Below are positions 1-7,476 of a DNA stretch of 11,554 nucleotides, one piece after another. Under the pieces are notes generated by a model. That model did no database searches. It worked only from the letters and a program-made list of their open reading frames with translations, and had not been told where the DNA came from. Positions within the stretch are counted from its first letter, which is position 1. Each line of letters begins with the position of its first letter. Location of the stretch: positions 1-11,554 of the forward strand of contig JAGLDN010000105.1 of the NCBI GenBank assembly GCA_023145575.1. The letters are read 5' to 3'. Both the position numbers and the translations under genes were made by a program. This DNA comes from Psychromonas sp. GTDB lineage: Bacteria > Pseudomonadota > Gammaproteobacteria > Enterobacterales > Psychromonadaceae.

Positions 1-50
1 AAAATAACTTACTTTCGCGTTGTAAGTTTCAAAAAGCGAACCTCCATTTT
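1..50 (+). repeat. Fragment of dispersed repeat, pairs with 7153-7200
   Basis: This stretch matches 7153-7200 closely by eye; both contain a shared TTGTAAGTTTC followed by an AAAG(C/G)GAACC(T/G)CCATTT tail. The AAAGCGAAC tail also resembles the right-hand end of the longer repeat copies (for example near 11146-11160), so it is probably a diverged end of the same family cut by the window edge. No coding potential is seen. Confidence 0.5.
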
Positions 51-314
51 CACAAACTTATGCCTTTAATTAAGCTATTTTACTGCATAAAATTTAGCTC
101 ACATGCTTAATGTAATGAGTATTATTCTAATTTTAAAATTACAGGTCATGATGATGATGCGTAGTGAAGATGCAATAAATTTTATCCCATTATGGTGAAC
201 TTCTTCGTTATATCATGAAACAAAAAACCTACGAAAATGACGGGCAACTATAATTTTCTCAATTGTGTGTTCAGGATCTTCTGGACAATATTTTAAGCTT
301 GTATACCAGTAAAC
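51..314. other. Non-coding AT-rich stretch, no gene recognised
   Basis: All frames are broken by frequent stops and no recognisable protein was found. It lies between a repeat fragment and an IS630-type remnant, so it may be older mobile-element debris, but nothing in the sequence proves that. Confidence 0.4.
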
Positions 315-598
315 TTTGATAATGAATCTCATTTAGAAAAACTGTTTGAAATTATATTCAAAAAGATCATTATGATAATTAAGAAAATACGATTTAAATC
401 TCGACACAAAATATCTTATGATAAGCGCAGTGATCGATTAAAATCTATTTTATTCTCGGTAGAATGTTGAAGAAATCTATAAATGAGTATCAAAAATAAT
501 AATGACATGATTTTTTTGTTTTGCGATCTGTCACGAACTTGATATTTGCACATTGAAAATTTAACTTTTAAAATTAAATCATAGATTAAGAAACTTCG
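315..598 (+). pseudogene. IS630-family transposase remnant (N-terminal part)
   Basis: Two stretches look like an IS630 transposase. Around 400-465 the frame reads SRHKISYDKRSDRLKSILFS, resembling the DKRxxDRIKAILLxSEG start of IS630 transposases. Around 550-595 the DNA resembles, with small indels, the winged-helix part of the second IS630 remnant (minus strand, near 9770-9815), beginning with a DIC-like codon string. At 315-375 it shares about 60 bp at high identity with the reverse complement of about 10105-10165, just upstream of that remnant. Stops and frameshifts are everywhere, the middle appears deleted, and all catalytic DDE residues are missing. The match stops at the start of repeat copy A. 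The family assignment rests mainly on similarity to the better-preserved copy. Confidence 0.5.
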
Positions 599-600
599 AC

Positions 601-894
601 TCATGTTACTTCGAAATGCAACGTCAGGAAGGCAAATTGTGCTGAGGTACTCGACATAAAATTGCCATCTCTATGATTAACGCCGTTAATGACCAAAGGT
701 CGAATTAAAATAAAGACTTTAATTCTTATCTACTAGTTCTAAGTCGAAATTTTATAACTTTGTTGATTGGTACAAGTAGTCCCGCCTGTTGGTGTGCTAA
801 CACGGCTTATTATCAAAACAAGGCAGACTTGCGTTGCAGCAATCGAAAAGGGAGTAACCATAAAAGAATAACAGTTTTGCGTTACATGGGTATA
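601..894 (+). repeat. Dispersed repeat family, copy A (full, forward)
   Basis: This full-length copy of about 290 bp sits immediately before the 576-aa gene. It shares these elements with copies C and E: a TACTCGACATAAAATTGCC segment, a GATTAACGCCGTTAAT near-palindrome, GGTCGAATTAAA and AAGACTTTAATTC, and the core TCTAAGTCGAAATTTTATAA. The right end reads CATGGGTATA, the reverse complement of the TATACCCATG left end of other copies. The left end here is eroded (CATGTTACTTCG without the full TATACC). No ORF is conserved among copies, so it looks non-coding. Confidence 0.85.
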
Positions 895-910
895 AATCAA
901 GGATTGTGTT

Positions 911-2641
911 ATGAAATATAAGACATTAATGTTTATTGCAATTGTAGTCATCGGTGTTGGCGCTTATGTATACAAGCAACAAGATAAAGCAAAGTATAAT
1001 GTGCTTGACTATGTGCCAGCAGACACCCCTATATTTGCAGGTGAACTCAAGCCTTTCCCAATTAAAGAATATCTCCTCTCTGAGCCACAATTAATCAATC
1101 CTGCACTAAGTGAAAAACTAGAGCGAGAGTTTAAAGAGAGCAAAACTGCGCAAAAAAAATTCTTTCTAAGTCTTAAACAGACTTATTATGATAACTTAAA
1201 TCATGCAGATAAATTTACTACAATTTTTGGACTTAGCAAGAATATTCGGATTTATTTTTACACGTTAGGCTTGATCCCTGTTTTCAAAGTTGAGGTTTCT
1301 AATCCGCAAGCAATTTGGAGTTTACTTGATAAGGCTGAAAAAAGATCTGGGTTCACACATATTAACCATAAGCTAAAAAAAGTTAATTATCGATCTTATT
1401 CATTACATATGATCGATGATATTAACGCGGAGCTTATCATTGCAATTAATAATGGCTTTCTAACCGTTACATTCAACTCGCCGTATAATAAGCCTAAATT
1501 ATTGGAAAATGCATTAGGTATAAAGAAGGTCGAAAATTCACTTCGAGACTCAAACGTACTCGAGGATATAATAAAAAAACATGGCTTTAAAGGTAATGGC
1601 GTTGGTTTTATTAACCATGTTGAAATTATCAAAGGTTTGACGAGCAAAAATGATAATCAACTCGCCCAACAAATCACAGTACTCAATAACTTGAACAGCG
1701 ATAACAGTGTCTTTAATATGTTACGTTCAGCTGACTGTGCAAAAGACTTTAGTAGTATTGCTAAAAATTGGCCGCGTACTGTCATTGGCTATAAAAATAT
1801 ATCCATCAATTCAGCTGAGTCTACATTTGCATTTTCAACAATAGTTGAAAGTAAGAATAAAATAATTTTAAACGCGCTTAGTGGGATGCAAGGTCGCATT
1901 CCACATGATTCAACCAAAAATATAGATAAATTTATTTTTTCAATAGGGTTTGGGATCAATGTCGCACAAATATCTCATTCAATAACAACAATTTGGCAGA
2001 ATATACAAACACCTAAATATACTTGCCCAATATTAGCCGACCTGCAAAAAAAGGTTGAAAAAAAGAGTGACTACCTCAGTATAATTAGTCTGGGGGCGAA
2101 TATGGCCTCTGGAATACAGGGTGTTAGTTTCTCATTAATGGATTACGTTATTGATACTATTAAAAATGAAACGAGACTTAAAAATTTAGACTTTCTTTTT
2201 AGTATTTCTGCAAATGATCCTGAAAAACTATATAACTCAATTAAAATGAAGATTCCTGAACTAAAAACGATAAACCTCAAAAATAATGGGCCAGCTGTCG
2301 ATATAGGCTATTTATATCCAGAACTCTTAGATAATAATACCAAGCCTAAATTGGTTATTAAAGGAAAACATATCATTGCATATGCGGGTAAGAAAAGCAC
2401 TGTCATCGTTAATGATTTAGCAAAAAAAACGAGGACTGAAGATGGTTTGTACAATATGTCATTTAACTTAAAACGCATGGTTGAACCCATCATTAAAGAT
2501 AGCAAGCTTGCTGATAAGCTCATTCCAGAAGAGCTAATGTTTATAACGGGGCATGATGTAAGAGTGAAAGAGAGTTTTAAAGTCACCTCACAAGGCTTTG
2601 TCCTTGACTCCTACATAAATAACAAATTTAAGAATAATTAA
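911..2641 (+). CDS. Conserved membrane-anchored protein of unknown function
   Basis: This is a 576-residue protein. Residues 5-20 form a single hydrophobic segment after Lys-2 and Lys-4, consistent with an uncleaved signal anchor or signal peptide, so the large C-terminal part should be periplasmic. No catalytic motif or lipobox is visible. Just after the membrane segment is LDYVPADTPIF followed by LKPFP, a pattern I associate with long uncharacterised proteins of Vibrio/Shewanella-type bacteria; this is recollection, not a search. Two cysteines, in SADCAKD and YTCPI, could form a disulfide. The ATG at 911 is preceded by AAGGA at 899-903, about 7 bases upstream. The reading frame is intact in otherwise eroded surroundings, which argues for selection. 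It stands alone: repeat copy A ends 16 bases before the start codon and no gene follows for more than 1.3 kb. Function unknown. Confidence 0.85.
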   Translation: MKYKTLMFIAIVVIGVGAYVYKQQDKAKYNVLDYVPADTPIFAGELKPFPIKEYLLSEPQLINPALSEKLEREFKESKTAQKKFFLSLKQTYYDNLNHADKFTTIFGLSKNIRIYFYTLGLIPVFKVEVSNPQAIWSLLDKAEKRSGFTHINHKLKKVNYRSYSLHMIDDINAELIIAINNGFLTVTFNSPYNKPKLLENALGIKKVENSLRDSNVLEDIIKKHGFKGNGVGFINHVEIIKGLTSKNDNQLAQQITVLNNLNSDNSVFNMLRSADCAKDFSSIAKNWPRTVIGYKNISINSAESTFAFSTIVESKNKIILNALSGMQGRIPHDSTKNIDKFIFSIGFGINVAQISHSITTIWQNIQTPKYTCPILADLQKKVEKKSDYLSIISLGANMASGIQGVSFSLMDYVIDTIKNETRLKNLDFLFSISANDPEKLYNSIKMKIPELKTINLKNNGPAVDIGYLYPELLDNNTKPKLVIKGKHIIAYAGKKSTVIVNDLAKKTRTEDGLYNMSFNLKRMVEPIIKDSKLADKLIPEELMFITGHDVRVKESFKVTSQGFVLDSYINNKFKNN

Positions 2642-3049
2642 CTTCAATGGGAATGAATTAGGATGGCATAACAAGGTGCAATATTTGTAATGGCTAATTA
2701 GTTAGTTGCTAATTTCATTGTTAAATTTTTTGGGCCATTATCGAAAGGCCAAATCATGTGGAGAACAAAAATCACACCGCAGGTTTTGTAAACAGACAGT
2801 TCAAGTGTCAATACAAAATTGTGAAAGCTCAGTAGTCATTAATGTTCATCACTTAATTTTTTTAGTATAATTCAAAAAATAAAAAAGTTTAATCGCTTTT
2901 AGTTTTAGTTGATTCTAACAATTAAAAATTAACCTTCCAAAATGATGAACGATCTAAAAAACAAGATCGACTTAAAATACTGTAATATCAAGGCCTTTCA
3001 TGATTTTGGCTTGAGCATTATAGACTGCTAGCTTGTTAATTTTTATATG
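2642..3049. other. Intergenic region without recognisable gene
   Basis: This 408-bp AT-rich gap has stops in all frames. The longest candidate, a 29-codon ORF starting at 2942, has no convincing ribosome binding site or family. No strong hairpin followed by a T-run was found after the 576-aa gene. A weak 6-bp inverted repeat (AATTAG/CTAATT) near 2697-2715, followed at a distance by T-rich sequence, is the only terminator-like candidate, and I do not call it. Confidence 0.4.
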
Positions 3050-3279
3050 TATACCCATGTGCCGCAAAAATAATACACCAGGCACTAACGAGCCTGGCTA
3101 CTTGCAACAATTAACAAAGTTATAAAATTTAAAATTAGATCAACTCTTTAAGTATTAAAGTCTTTATTTTAATTTGACCTTTGATGATTAACTTAGTTAA
3201 TCATCAAAGGTCAATGTTAGGTCGAGTACCTTAGCACTATTTGTCTTCTTAACGTTGCATTTTGAAATAACATGAGTAT
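3050..3279 (-). repeat. Dispersed repeat family, copy B (reverse)
   Basis: A reverse-oriented copy starting with TATACCCATGTGCCGCAAAA and ending GCATTTTGAAATAACATGAG. It keeps AACAAAGTTATAAAATTT, TTAAAGTCTTTATTTTAATT and GGTCGAGTACCTTAGCAC, the reverse complements of the segments seen in copy A. A small perfect hairpin (CCAGGC at 3078-3083, GCCTGG at 3092-3097) lies near the left end, at a site where other copies have a different GC-richer stretch. The centre holds an exceptional perfect palindrome, listed separately. Confidence 0.85.
3176..3212. repeat. Perfect 18-bp-arm palindrome in repeat copy B
   Basis: The left arm GACCTTTGATGATTAACT (3176-3193) is the exact reverse complement of 3195-3212, with a single central base. 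The matching position in copy E has 15-bp perfect arms around TGC (10991-11023). Copies A and C keep only the GATTAAC-GTTAAT centre. This could be a cruciform, a protein-binding site or an RNA hairpin; there is no T-run to make it a terminator. Confidence 0.85.
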
Positions 3280-3459
3280 GAACGAGCATATGAGTTATTT
3301 TCTCATCATTAAAATTAAATTATATAATGATCTATATTGCTGAAAGTTGGCTTTTCTTGCGTGGATTTAGGTCGAATGTTATGTCTCAGTTGGATATCCG
3401 AGCCAAAACCTGTAAAAGCCTCTTTACATCGCATGGGCATCATGCTTAATTTTATTGTT
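3280..3459. repeat. Intergenic stretch with second repeat motif (family 2)
   Basis: No gene is seen. Around 3378-3416 the sequence reads TGTTATGTCTCAGTTGGATATCCGAGCCAAAACCTG in broken form, resembling TGTTATGCCTTGATCTGATGTCCGAGCTAAAGCCTG at 6411-6447 and, more weakly, 7417-7455. It is probably a diverged piece of a second dispersed element that travels beside the first. The rest of the stretch is featureless and AT-rich. Confidence 0.45.
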
Positions 3460-3506
3460 TATACCCATCACACCTGAAACGAGTATCTTAAGCTGTGATG
3501 GGTATA
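3460..3506. repeat. 47-bp inverted repeat with TATACCC ends
   Basis: TATACCCATCACA (3460-3472) and TGTGATGGGTATA (3494-3506) are perfect 13-bp inverted arms around a 21-base loop. The arm starts with the same TATACCCAT found at the ends of the larger repeats, so this may be a minimal derivative consisting of two element ends only. There is no following T-run, so a terminator role is less likely. Confidence 0.8.
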
Positions 3507-3603
3507 GATTGCTTGTAGCATCATAATTTAATGATATGAATATCATTGCCTATTGTGTATTTTAATCGTTCAAATACACTCAATTGCTTTTAATACTTGT
3601 TTT

Positions 3604-3780
3604 TATACCCATGATACTTCAAAATGACGTGTCGGTAGTGTGCTTGATGATCAGAATAAACAATAATAGAATACCGATCAGTGTTGAATCCTTTTTAGAA
3701 CACATTGACGGATTGATGTTAATTATCAATGGGCTCTTCCTTATCGATAGGTTAATGTGTCGCGTCATTTTGAGTTAGTG
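3604..3780. repeat. TATACCC-ended block with internal inverted arms
   Basis: It begins TATACCCATGATACTTCAAA, like the left end of other blocks. TCAAAATGACG at 3619-3629 is the exact reverse complement of 3763-3773, giving an 11-bp inverted pair about 130 bases apart. A 64-codon open frame at 3584-3778 runs through both arms; it lacks a good ribosome binding site and I regard it as accidental. Confidence 0.5.
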
Positions 3781-3842
3781 CACCAGTAGTTAAGATAGCT
3801 TGCCCATAATTCTATCGTTAGAAAACCTGTAGAGAGAATTAA

Positions 3843-3966
3843 TAATTAAAGTATTTATTGTAATTCAGATTAGATGATTAATATCACTAATAATCTAAGG
3901 GAAATTTTATGCCTCTTACTGCGCCATGATTTTTTTCGGATTTTACATTTTGAAGTGATTTAGGTA
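3843..3966 (-). repeat. Dispersed repeat family, copy H (decayed, reverse)
   Basis: Recognisable pieces in the same order as copy B are ATTAAAGTATTTATTGTAATT, a GATGATTAATATCACTAATAATC imperfect palindrome, AAATTTTATGCC and TACATTTTGAAGTGAT. It is clearly more diverged than the other copies and ends about 50 bases before the dapA start, so the dapA promoter either lies within it or in the short remaining gap. Confidence 0.6.
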
Positions 3967-4017
3967 ATAGAGCGCGGTAAAAGTAACATCAATGTATATT
4001 CTAAAGGAGTTTTCAAG

Positions 4018-4899
4018 ATGTTAAAAGGTAGTATAGTTGCACTAGTAACGCCATTAAAAAAAAATAAAGAAATAGATTTCTCGTCTTTAAGAAAGCTTGT
4101 TGAATATCATATCAAATCAGGCACTTCGGCAATTGTCGCCGTTGGGACAACAGGTGAATCTTCCACACTAAATGTTGACGATCACATAAAAGTAGTAATG
4201 AATATACTTAAATTTTCTGATGGGAAAATAGATGTCATTGCTGGCAATGGGGCTAATTCAACCTCAGAAGCTATTGTATTAAGTAAATTACTTTCTGGCA
4301 CTAACATCACAGCGGGCTTAAATGTAACGCCTTATTATAATAAACCCACGCAAGAGGGGTTGTATCAGCATTATAAATTAATTGCTGAATCATCAGATTT
4401 GCCGCAAATTTTATATAATGTACCAAGTAGAACAGGTATTGATCTTTTACCTGAGACAGTCGGGCGGCTTGCAAAGTTGTCAAATATTATTGGCATTAAA
4501 GATGCGACAGGCGATTTAAATCGATTAAACGAACTTCAGGCTGTAGTGCCCGAGTCTTTTTCATTATATAGTGGTGATGATTTAACTGGATGTGAATTTA
4601 TATTAAACGGTGGACATGGTATTATTTCTGTATCAAGTAATATTGCCGCAGCCGACATGGCAAATATGTGCAAGTTTGCATTAGCGCATAAAGTTGAAGA
4701 AGCACGCAAAATTAATCAACAACTTACACCAATCCATAGTAAACTGTTTATTGAATCAAATCCAATTCCGGTGAAGTGGGCTTGTGCTGAACTTGGATTG
4801 ATTCCAACAGCTGTCTGCCGTTTACCCCTAACAACCTTAGCTCCTCAATATCATAGTATTGTTCGTGATGCACTTATTAAAAGCCAAATTATTTTATGA
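4018..4899 (+). CDS. dapA: 4-hydroxy-tetrahydrodipicolinate synthase
   Basis: DapA condenses pyruvate with aspartate semialdehyde in the cytoplasm, the first committed step to diaminopimelate and lysine. The 293-residue length matches the E. coli enzyme (292). It is a single TIM-barrel aldolase of the DHDPS/NAL class. All key residues are visible: the GTTGES loop with Thr44 and Thr45, Tyr106/Tyr107 in TPYYNKP, Tyr133 in LYNVPSRTG, Arg138 for the substrate carboxylate, and the Schiff-base Lys161 in GIKDATGD. The ATG at 4018 has a strong AAGGAG about 8 bases upstream, and position numbering matches E. coli from this start. bamC overlaps its stop by 4 bp (ATGA), so the two are translationally coupled in one operon, the usual gammaproteobacterial order. 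No damage is seen. Confidence 0.98.
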   Translation: MLKGSIVALVTPLKKNKEIDFSSLRKLVEYHIKSGTSAIVAVGTTGESSTLNVDDHIKVVMNILKFSDGKIDVIAGNGANSTSEAIVLSKLLSGTNITAGLNVTPYYNKPTQEGLYQHYKLIAESSDLPQILYNVPSRTGIDLLPETVGRLAKLSNIIGIKDATGDLNRLNELQAVVPESFSLYSGDDLTGCEFILNGGHGIISVSSNIAAADMANMCKFALAHKVEEARKINQQLTPIHSKLFIESNPIPVKWACAELGLIPTAVCRLPLTTLAPQYHSIVRDALIKSQIIL

Positions 4900-6023
4900 T
4901 GACAAAATATAAATACTCTCAGTTAACATTAGCAATCTTTATTTCTTTATTAACAACTGCATGTACTCGTTTCGATACACGTATGCAGGCAGGAGGTAAC
5001 TATGACTATGATGAAACATCACTCCAAGGTAAATATCAAACGGGTAAATTTTCGCATGATGAAGCAAGAAATACTTATAATATTCCTGTATTAACGAAAC
5101 AACAAAAAAGTGTGGGTTTTATAAAAAATGAAGTAGACATTCGACCTCCAGCACAGCTTATACCTGTTATCGATGGTGTGTTACTTGACCAGTCGGAGAC
5201 AAATGTTACTAAGCTTTTGTTTAATCCCTTGAGTAAAGATGAAAACATAAAGCAGAAAGTTTGGAACACTTTATTAAGTTATCTTGCCAAGCATAATGTG
5301 GACATTGTTGCAAAAGACAAAGCCAAGGGGGATTTAACAACAGGGATCATGAAAACGGATATTAGCTTTGGTGGTTATTTTAGCAAAAATAGGTTTCATC
5401 GAGAAGCAAGTTACCGTTTTCAACTTTCAAGCTCGCCGAATGAAAATAGTGTCGCGTTAACTGTTGATGCGCTAAGTTATAAGGAGTCAAATGATGGTAC
5501 TGCACTTAAAGTTTCTCTCACTGGGTCAACAAAAAAGAATATAGAAATTAACTTTTTAAATCAATTGCTCGCATTTGTTCATGCAAAGAATGAAAGCGCG
5601 CACCTAGAAAAGCGTGATTCTGTGCCTTTATCGATAAAATTAGGCTTTGATGATAATCACCAATACGTTTGGATCGTAGAAAGTTCATACGCTGATACCT
5701 GGGAAAAGCTGCCTCGTTTATTCAAACGATTAAATTTTAGTATTGTAGAATCTGATAAAAATTTAGGCAACTTTCTTGTTAAGTATACTAAACCTAGTAA
5801 AGGATATTGGAAAAAACATAACCTTGAACCTTTCGAGCTAGAAAGTGGTGAATATTTCATTCAGTTAGGCGAAATAACAGGTGGAACTACATCATTAATA
5901 TGGTTTGATAAAAATAAAAAGTTGCTTCTAGATGATGTTGTGAAAAAAGTTTACATGAGTATAACAAATGAAATGAGAAAGACTTTATTACTTAATGCTC
6001 ATCAAAAACAATTAATAAAATAA
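4896..6023 (+). CDS. bamC: Outer membrane assembly lipoprotein BamC (NlpB)
   Basis: BamC is a lipoprotein subunit of the BAM complex that inserts beta-barrel proteins into the outer membrane. The N-terminus is a lipoprotein signal: positive residues, a hydrophobic stretch (residues 11-20) and SLLTTAC with Cys23 as the probable lipidated residue (the -3 position is Thr rather than the usual Leu). The conserved N-terminal segment VDIRPPAQ (residues 80-87) corresponds to the ALDIRPPAQ segment of E. coli BamC, which contacts BamD. Two helix-grip domains follow, roughly 110-225 and 245-365, the second containing YVWIVESSYADTWEKLPRL. At 375 residues it is longer than the E. coli protein (344). Start choice is between ATG 4896 and ATG 4899; either overlaps the dapA stop. 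purC, often the next gene in relatives, is absent: a repeat block follows instead. Confidence 0.93.
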   Translation: MMTKYKYSQLTLAIFISLLTTACTRFDTRMQAGGNYDYDETSLQGKYQTGKFSHDEARNTYNIPVLTKQQKSVGFIKNEVDIRPPAQLIPVIDGVLLDQSETNVTKLLFNPLSKDENIKQKVWNTLLSYLAKHNVDIVAKDKAKGDLTTGIMKTDISFGGYFSKNRFHREASYRFQLSSSPNENSVALTVDALSYKESNDGTALKVSLTGSTKKNIEINFLNQLLAFVHAKNESAHLEKRDSVPLSIKLGFDDNHQYVWIVESSYADTWEKLPRLFKRLNFSIVESDKNLGNFLVKYTKPSKGYWKKHNLEPFELESGEYFIQLGEITGGTTSLIWFDKNKKLLLDDVVKKVYMSITNEMRKTLLLNAHQKQLIK

Positions 6024-6089
6024 GGCTTATAACATTTTATACACGGGTGGATCTTTTTATAAAATAGCTTACGAAAGAGTTACGCACGT

Positions 6090-6473
6090 TATACCCATGC
6101 TACTTCATTTTGCAAAGTCAGATCGACAAATTGTGGCAAGTACTCGACATAAAATTGCCCTCTCGATGATTAACTGCGTTAATCACCCAAGGTCGAATTA
6201 AAGTAAAGATTTTAATTCCTAAATAGTTATTCTAAGTCGAAATTTTATAACAACACTAATTGTTACAAGTTTCCTTGATCGAGGGGCTTTAGCTCAAACG
6301 CCAGCTCTGCGTTATGACATTCTAAAATGGAGTAACCAATAAAATATTAATGTACCTTCGTTAATGTGACGGCAAACGATTAGCATCGTTAATTGTTGAT
6401 AGACCTACTGTTATGCCTTGATCTGATGTCCGAGCTAAAGCCTGACCAAGCATAATGAAGTATCACGGGTATA
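6090..6473 (+). repeat. Composite repeat block, copy C of family plus family-2 tail
   Basis: It starts ATACCCATGCTACTTCA at 6091 and ends TGAAGTATCACGGGTAT, so the ends are inverted repeats with few mismatches. Bases 6090 to about 6352 are a full forward copy of the main family (TACTCGACATAAAATTGCC, GATTAACTGCGTTAATC, TCTAAGTCGAAATTTTATAA, GGAGTAACCAATAAAATATT). Bases about 6353-6473 carry the second motif (AACGATTAGCATCGTTAATTGTT and TGATGTCCGAGCTAAAGCC). The block fills the whole gap between bamC and dsbB, which converge here; no convincing intrinsic terminator was found for either gene outside it. Confidence 0.8.
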
Positions 6474-6495
6474 AGCCGCAAGATAATGAGATTAG

Positions 6496-7056
6496 CTATT
6501 CTGTCTTATTTGGTAAAATAGCTGTAATAATTACAACCACTAAGCTAATGCAATAAATTGAAAAGGCAACGATTAGGCATTGTGCCATCGAGTAGCCAAA
6601 CAGTGTCCAGACAATTTTAGAACAATCACCTGTTGCGCTAAATAACCAAGGAAACCATTGATGGAGCGGTGCCCAAGTTGGAAAGTTAGTTAAAAAAGAA
6701 CAAGTTGAAAAAGGTGATGGGTGCAATTGTAAATCGACATGTTTAAGTGTGATTTTTAATCCCCAAATTGCGCTTATAGCCCATATCAAAAGTGACATAA
6801 GATAAAGATATATATTTTTAGGTTTTATTGCCCCAAGTAACCCCGCAAAAATAATACCTAGAACAGCTACTCTCTCATAGACACACATGACACAGGGGTG
6901 CAAATTCATTACATACTGAAAAAATAAAGCACAAAGTTCGAGCATGATTGCTGTTAATGCAAGAAGTAACCATGGTGCGCGTTTTTTTGATAAATGTTTT
7001 ACGAATAGAAACAATATTTTAGCCTTGATTAAATTGAGTTTGCTAAATATACACAT
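6496..7056 (-). CDS. dsbB: Disulfide bond formation protein DsbB (quinone reductase)
   Basis: DsbB is the inner-membrane enzyme that reoxidises periplasmic DsbA and passes electrons to ubiquinone or menaquinone. The 186-residue protein has four predicted membrane helices. The two redox cysteine pairs are present: Cys55/Cys58 in HPCVMCVYERV, and Cys119/Cys145 in the second periplasmic loop (SPFSTCSF and ATGDCSK), matching C41/C44 and C104/C130 of E. coli. Arg62, four residues after Cys58, corresponds to the quinone-associated Arg48. The protein is about 10 residues longer than E. coli DsbB, mostly an N-terminal extension of about 15; a TTG codon at residue 15 would give the shorter form, so the start is slightly uncertain. 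The ATG has only a weak AAAGA-type ribosome site. It is a single-gene unit convergent with bamC; no dsbA is in the window. Confidence 0.96.
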   Translation of the reverse strand: MCIFSKLNLIKAKILFLFVKHLSKKRAPWLLLALTAIMLELCALFFQYVMNLHPCVMCVYERVAVLGIIFAGLLGAIKPKNIYLYLMSLLIWAISAIWGLKITLKHVDLQLHPSPFSTCSFLTNFPTWAPLHQWFPWLFSATGDCSKIVWTLFGYSMAQCLIVAFSIYCISLVVVIITAILPNKTE

Positions 7057-7120
7057 TATTCTTTAAAATAAACAGTGCAACATAGAAAACTTGTAGTTAT
7101 AAATTTTGAATGAACGGAGT

Positions 7121-7129
7121 ATTATACCA
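7121..7129 (-). promoter_or_regulatory. Probable sigma-70 extended -10 promoter of dsbB
   Basis: On the minus strand this reads TGGTATAAT: a consensus TATAAT preceded by the extended -10 TG. Transcription would start near 7114, giving a leader of roughly 58 bases to the dsbB ATG. No good -35 hexamer is seen at normal spacing, where the sequence is A-rich, which fits an extended -10 promoter. Inferred from motif and position only. Confidence 0.45.
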
Positions 7130-7152
7130 AATATTTTTTTGTTTTTTGCTTG

Positions 7153-7200
7153 AAATATCTTACTTGTTCGTTGTAAGTTTCGTAAAGGGAACCGCCATTT
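7153..7200 (+). repeat. Fragment of dispersed repeat, pairs with 1-50
   Basis: It is close to 1-50 by eye (TTGTAAGTTTC followed by GGGAACCGCCATTT). It lies immediately before a TATACCC-ended block, the same arrangement of tail and end motif as at the right side of the full copies. Confidence 0.5.
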
Positions 7201-7339
7201 ATACCCTTTATCATTCAAGCTGCAAAATATATCAAGCGTTGAGGTAAAAAGATCCTAGGCAGAAATCTTCAGTTCTAACTTGTTCCACAATACTTGTCTA
7301 CTTTTAAAATGTTTTCTTAAACATTGTCCGTTGGGTATA
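7200..7339. repeat. 140-bp block bounded by TATACCC / GGGTATA
   Basis: The left end is TATACCCTTTATCATTCAAG and the right end TTGGGTATA, so the ends are short inverted copies of the motif that bounds the larger repeats. Its length is almost the same as the 9543-9681 block, and the two share a loose TTCAA-TGC-ATCAA pattern after the left end. No coding potential is seen. Confidence 0.5.
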
Positions 7340-7371
7340 GAGTCAATAAAATTTAAATCTGTCTTTTCCAT

Positions 7372-7457
7372 TTAAACTCATAGCCAACGATTAGCTTTGT
7401 TAATCGTTGACAAATCATCAAACTGAGATTTTCCTTAGTGTCTGAGCTGAGAACTAA
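7372..7457 (+). repeat. Family-2 repeat fragment with 9-bp-arm hairpin
   Basis: CAACGATTA (7385-7393) and TAATCGTTG (7401-7409) are perfect arms around a 7-base loop. This corresponds to the AACGATTAGCATCGTTAATTGTT of the 6353-6473 tail, and a degraded form of the CCGAGCTAAAGCCTG segment follows near 7441-7455. Confidence 0.5.
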
Positions 7458-7476
7458 ATAAATTACTTTGGTTGTT

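Noticed and set aside
416..604. 62-codon ORF on the minus strand
   Set aside because: It is opposite the IS630 remnant, has no ribosome site and no recognisable family; its composition follows the AT-rich background.
891..896. TATAAA as a -10 box for the 576-aa gene
   Set aside because: It would start transcription at or inside the ribosome site, and the TATA is part of the repeat end motif; no -35 at proper spacing.
739..951. 70-codon ORF on the minus strand
   Set aside because: It lies in repeat copy A and runs into the start of the 576-aa gene on the other strand; it is not conserved in other repeat copies.
2942..3031. 29-codon ORF in the gap after the 576-aa gene
   Set aside because: Weak start context, no family, length expected by chance.
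3584..3778. 64-codon ORF on the plus strand
   Set aside because: It lies across a repeat block with inverted arms, lacks a convincing ribosome site and has no family resemblance.
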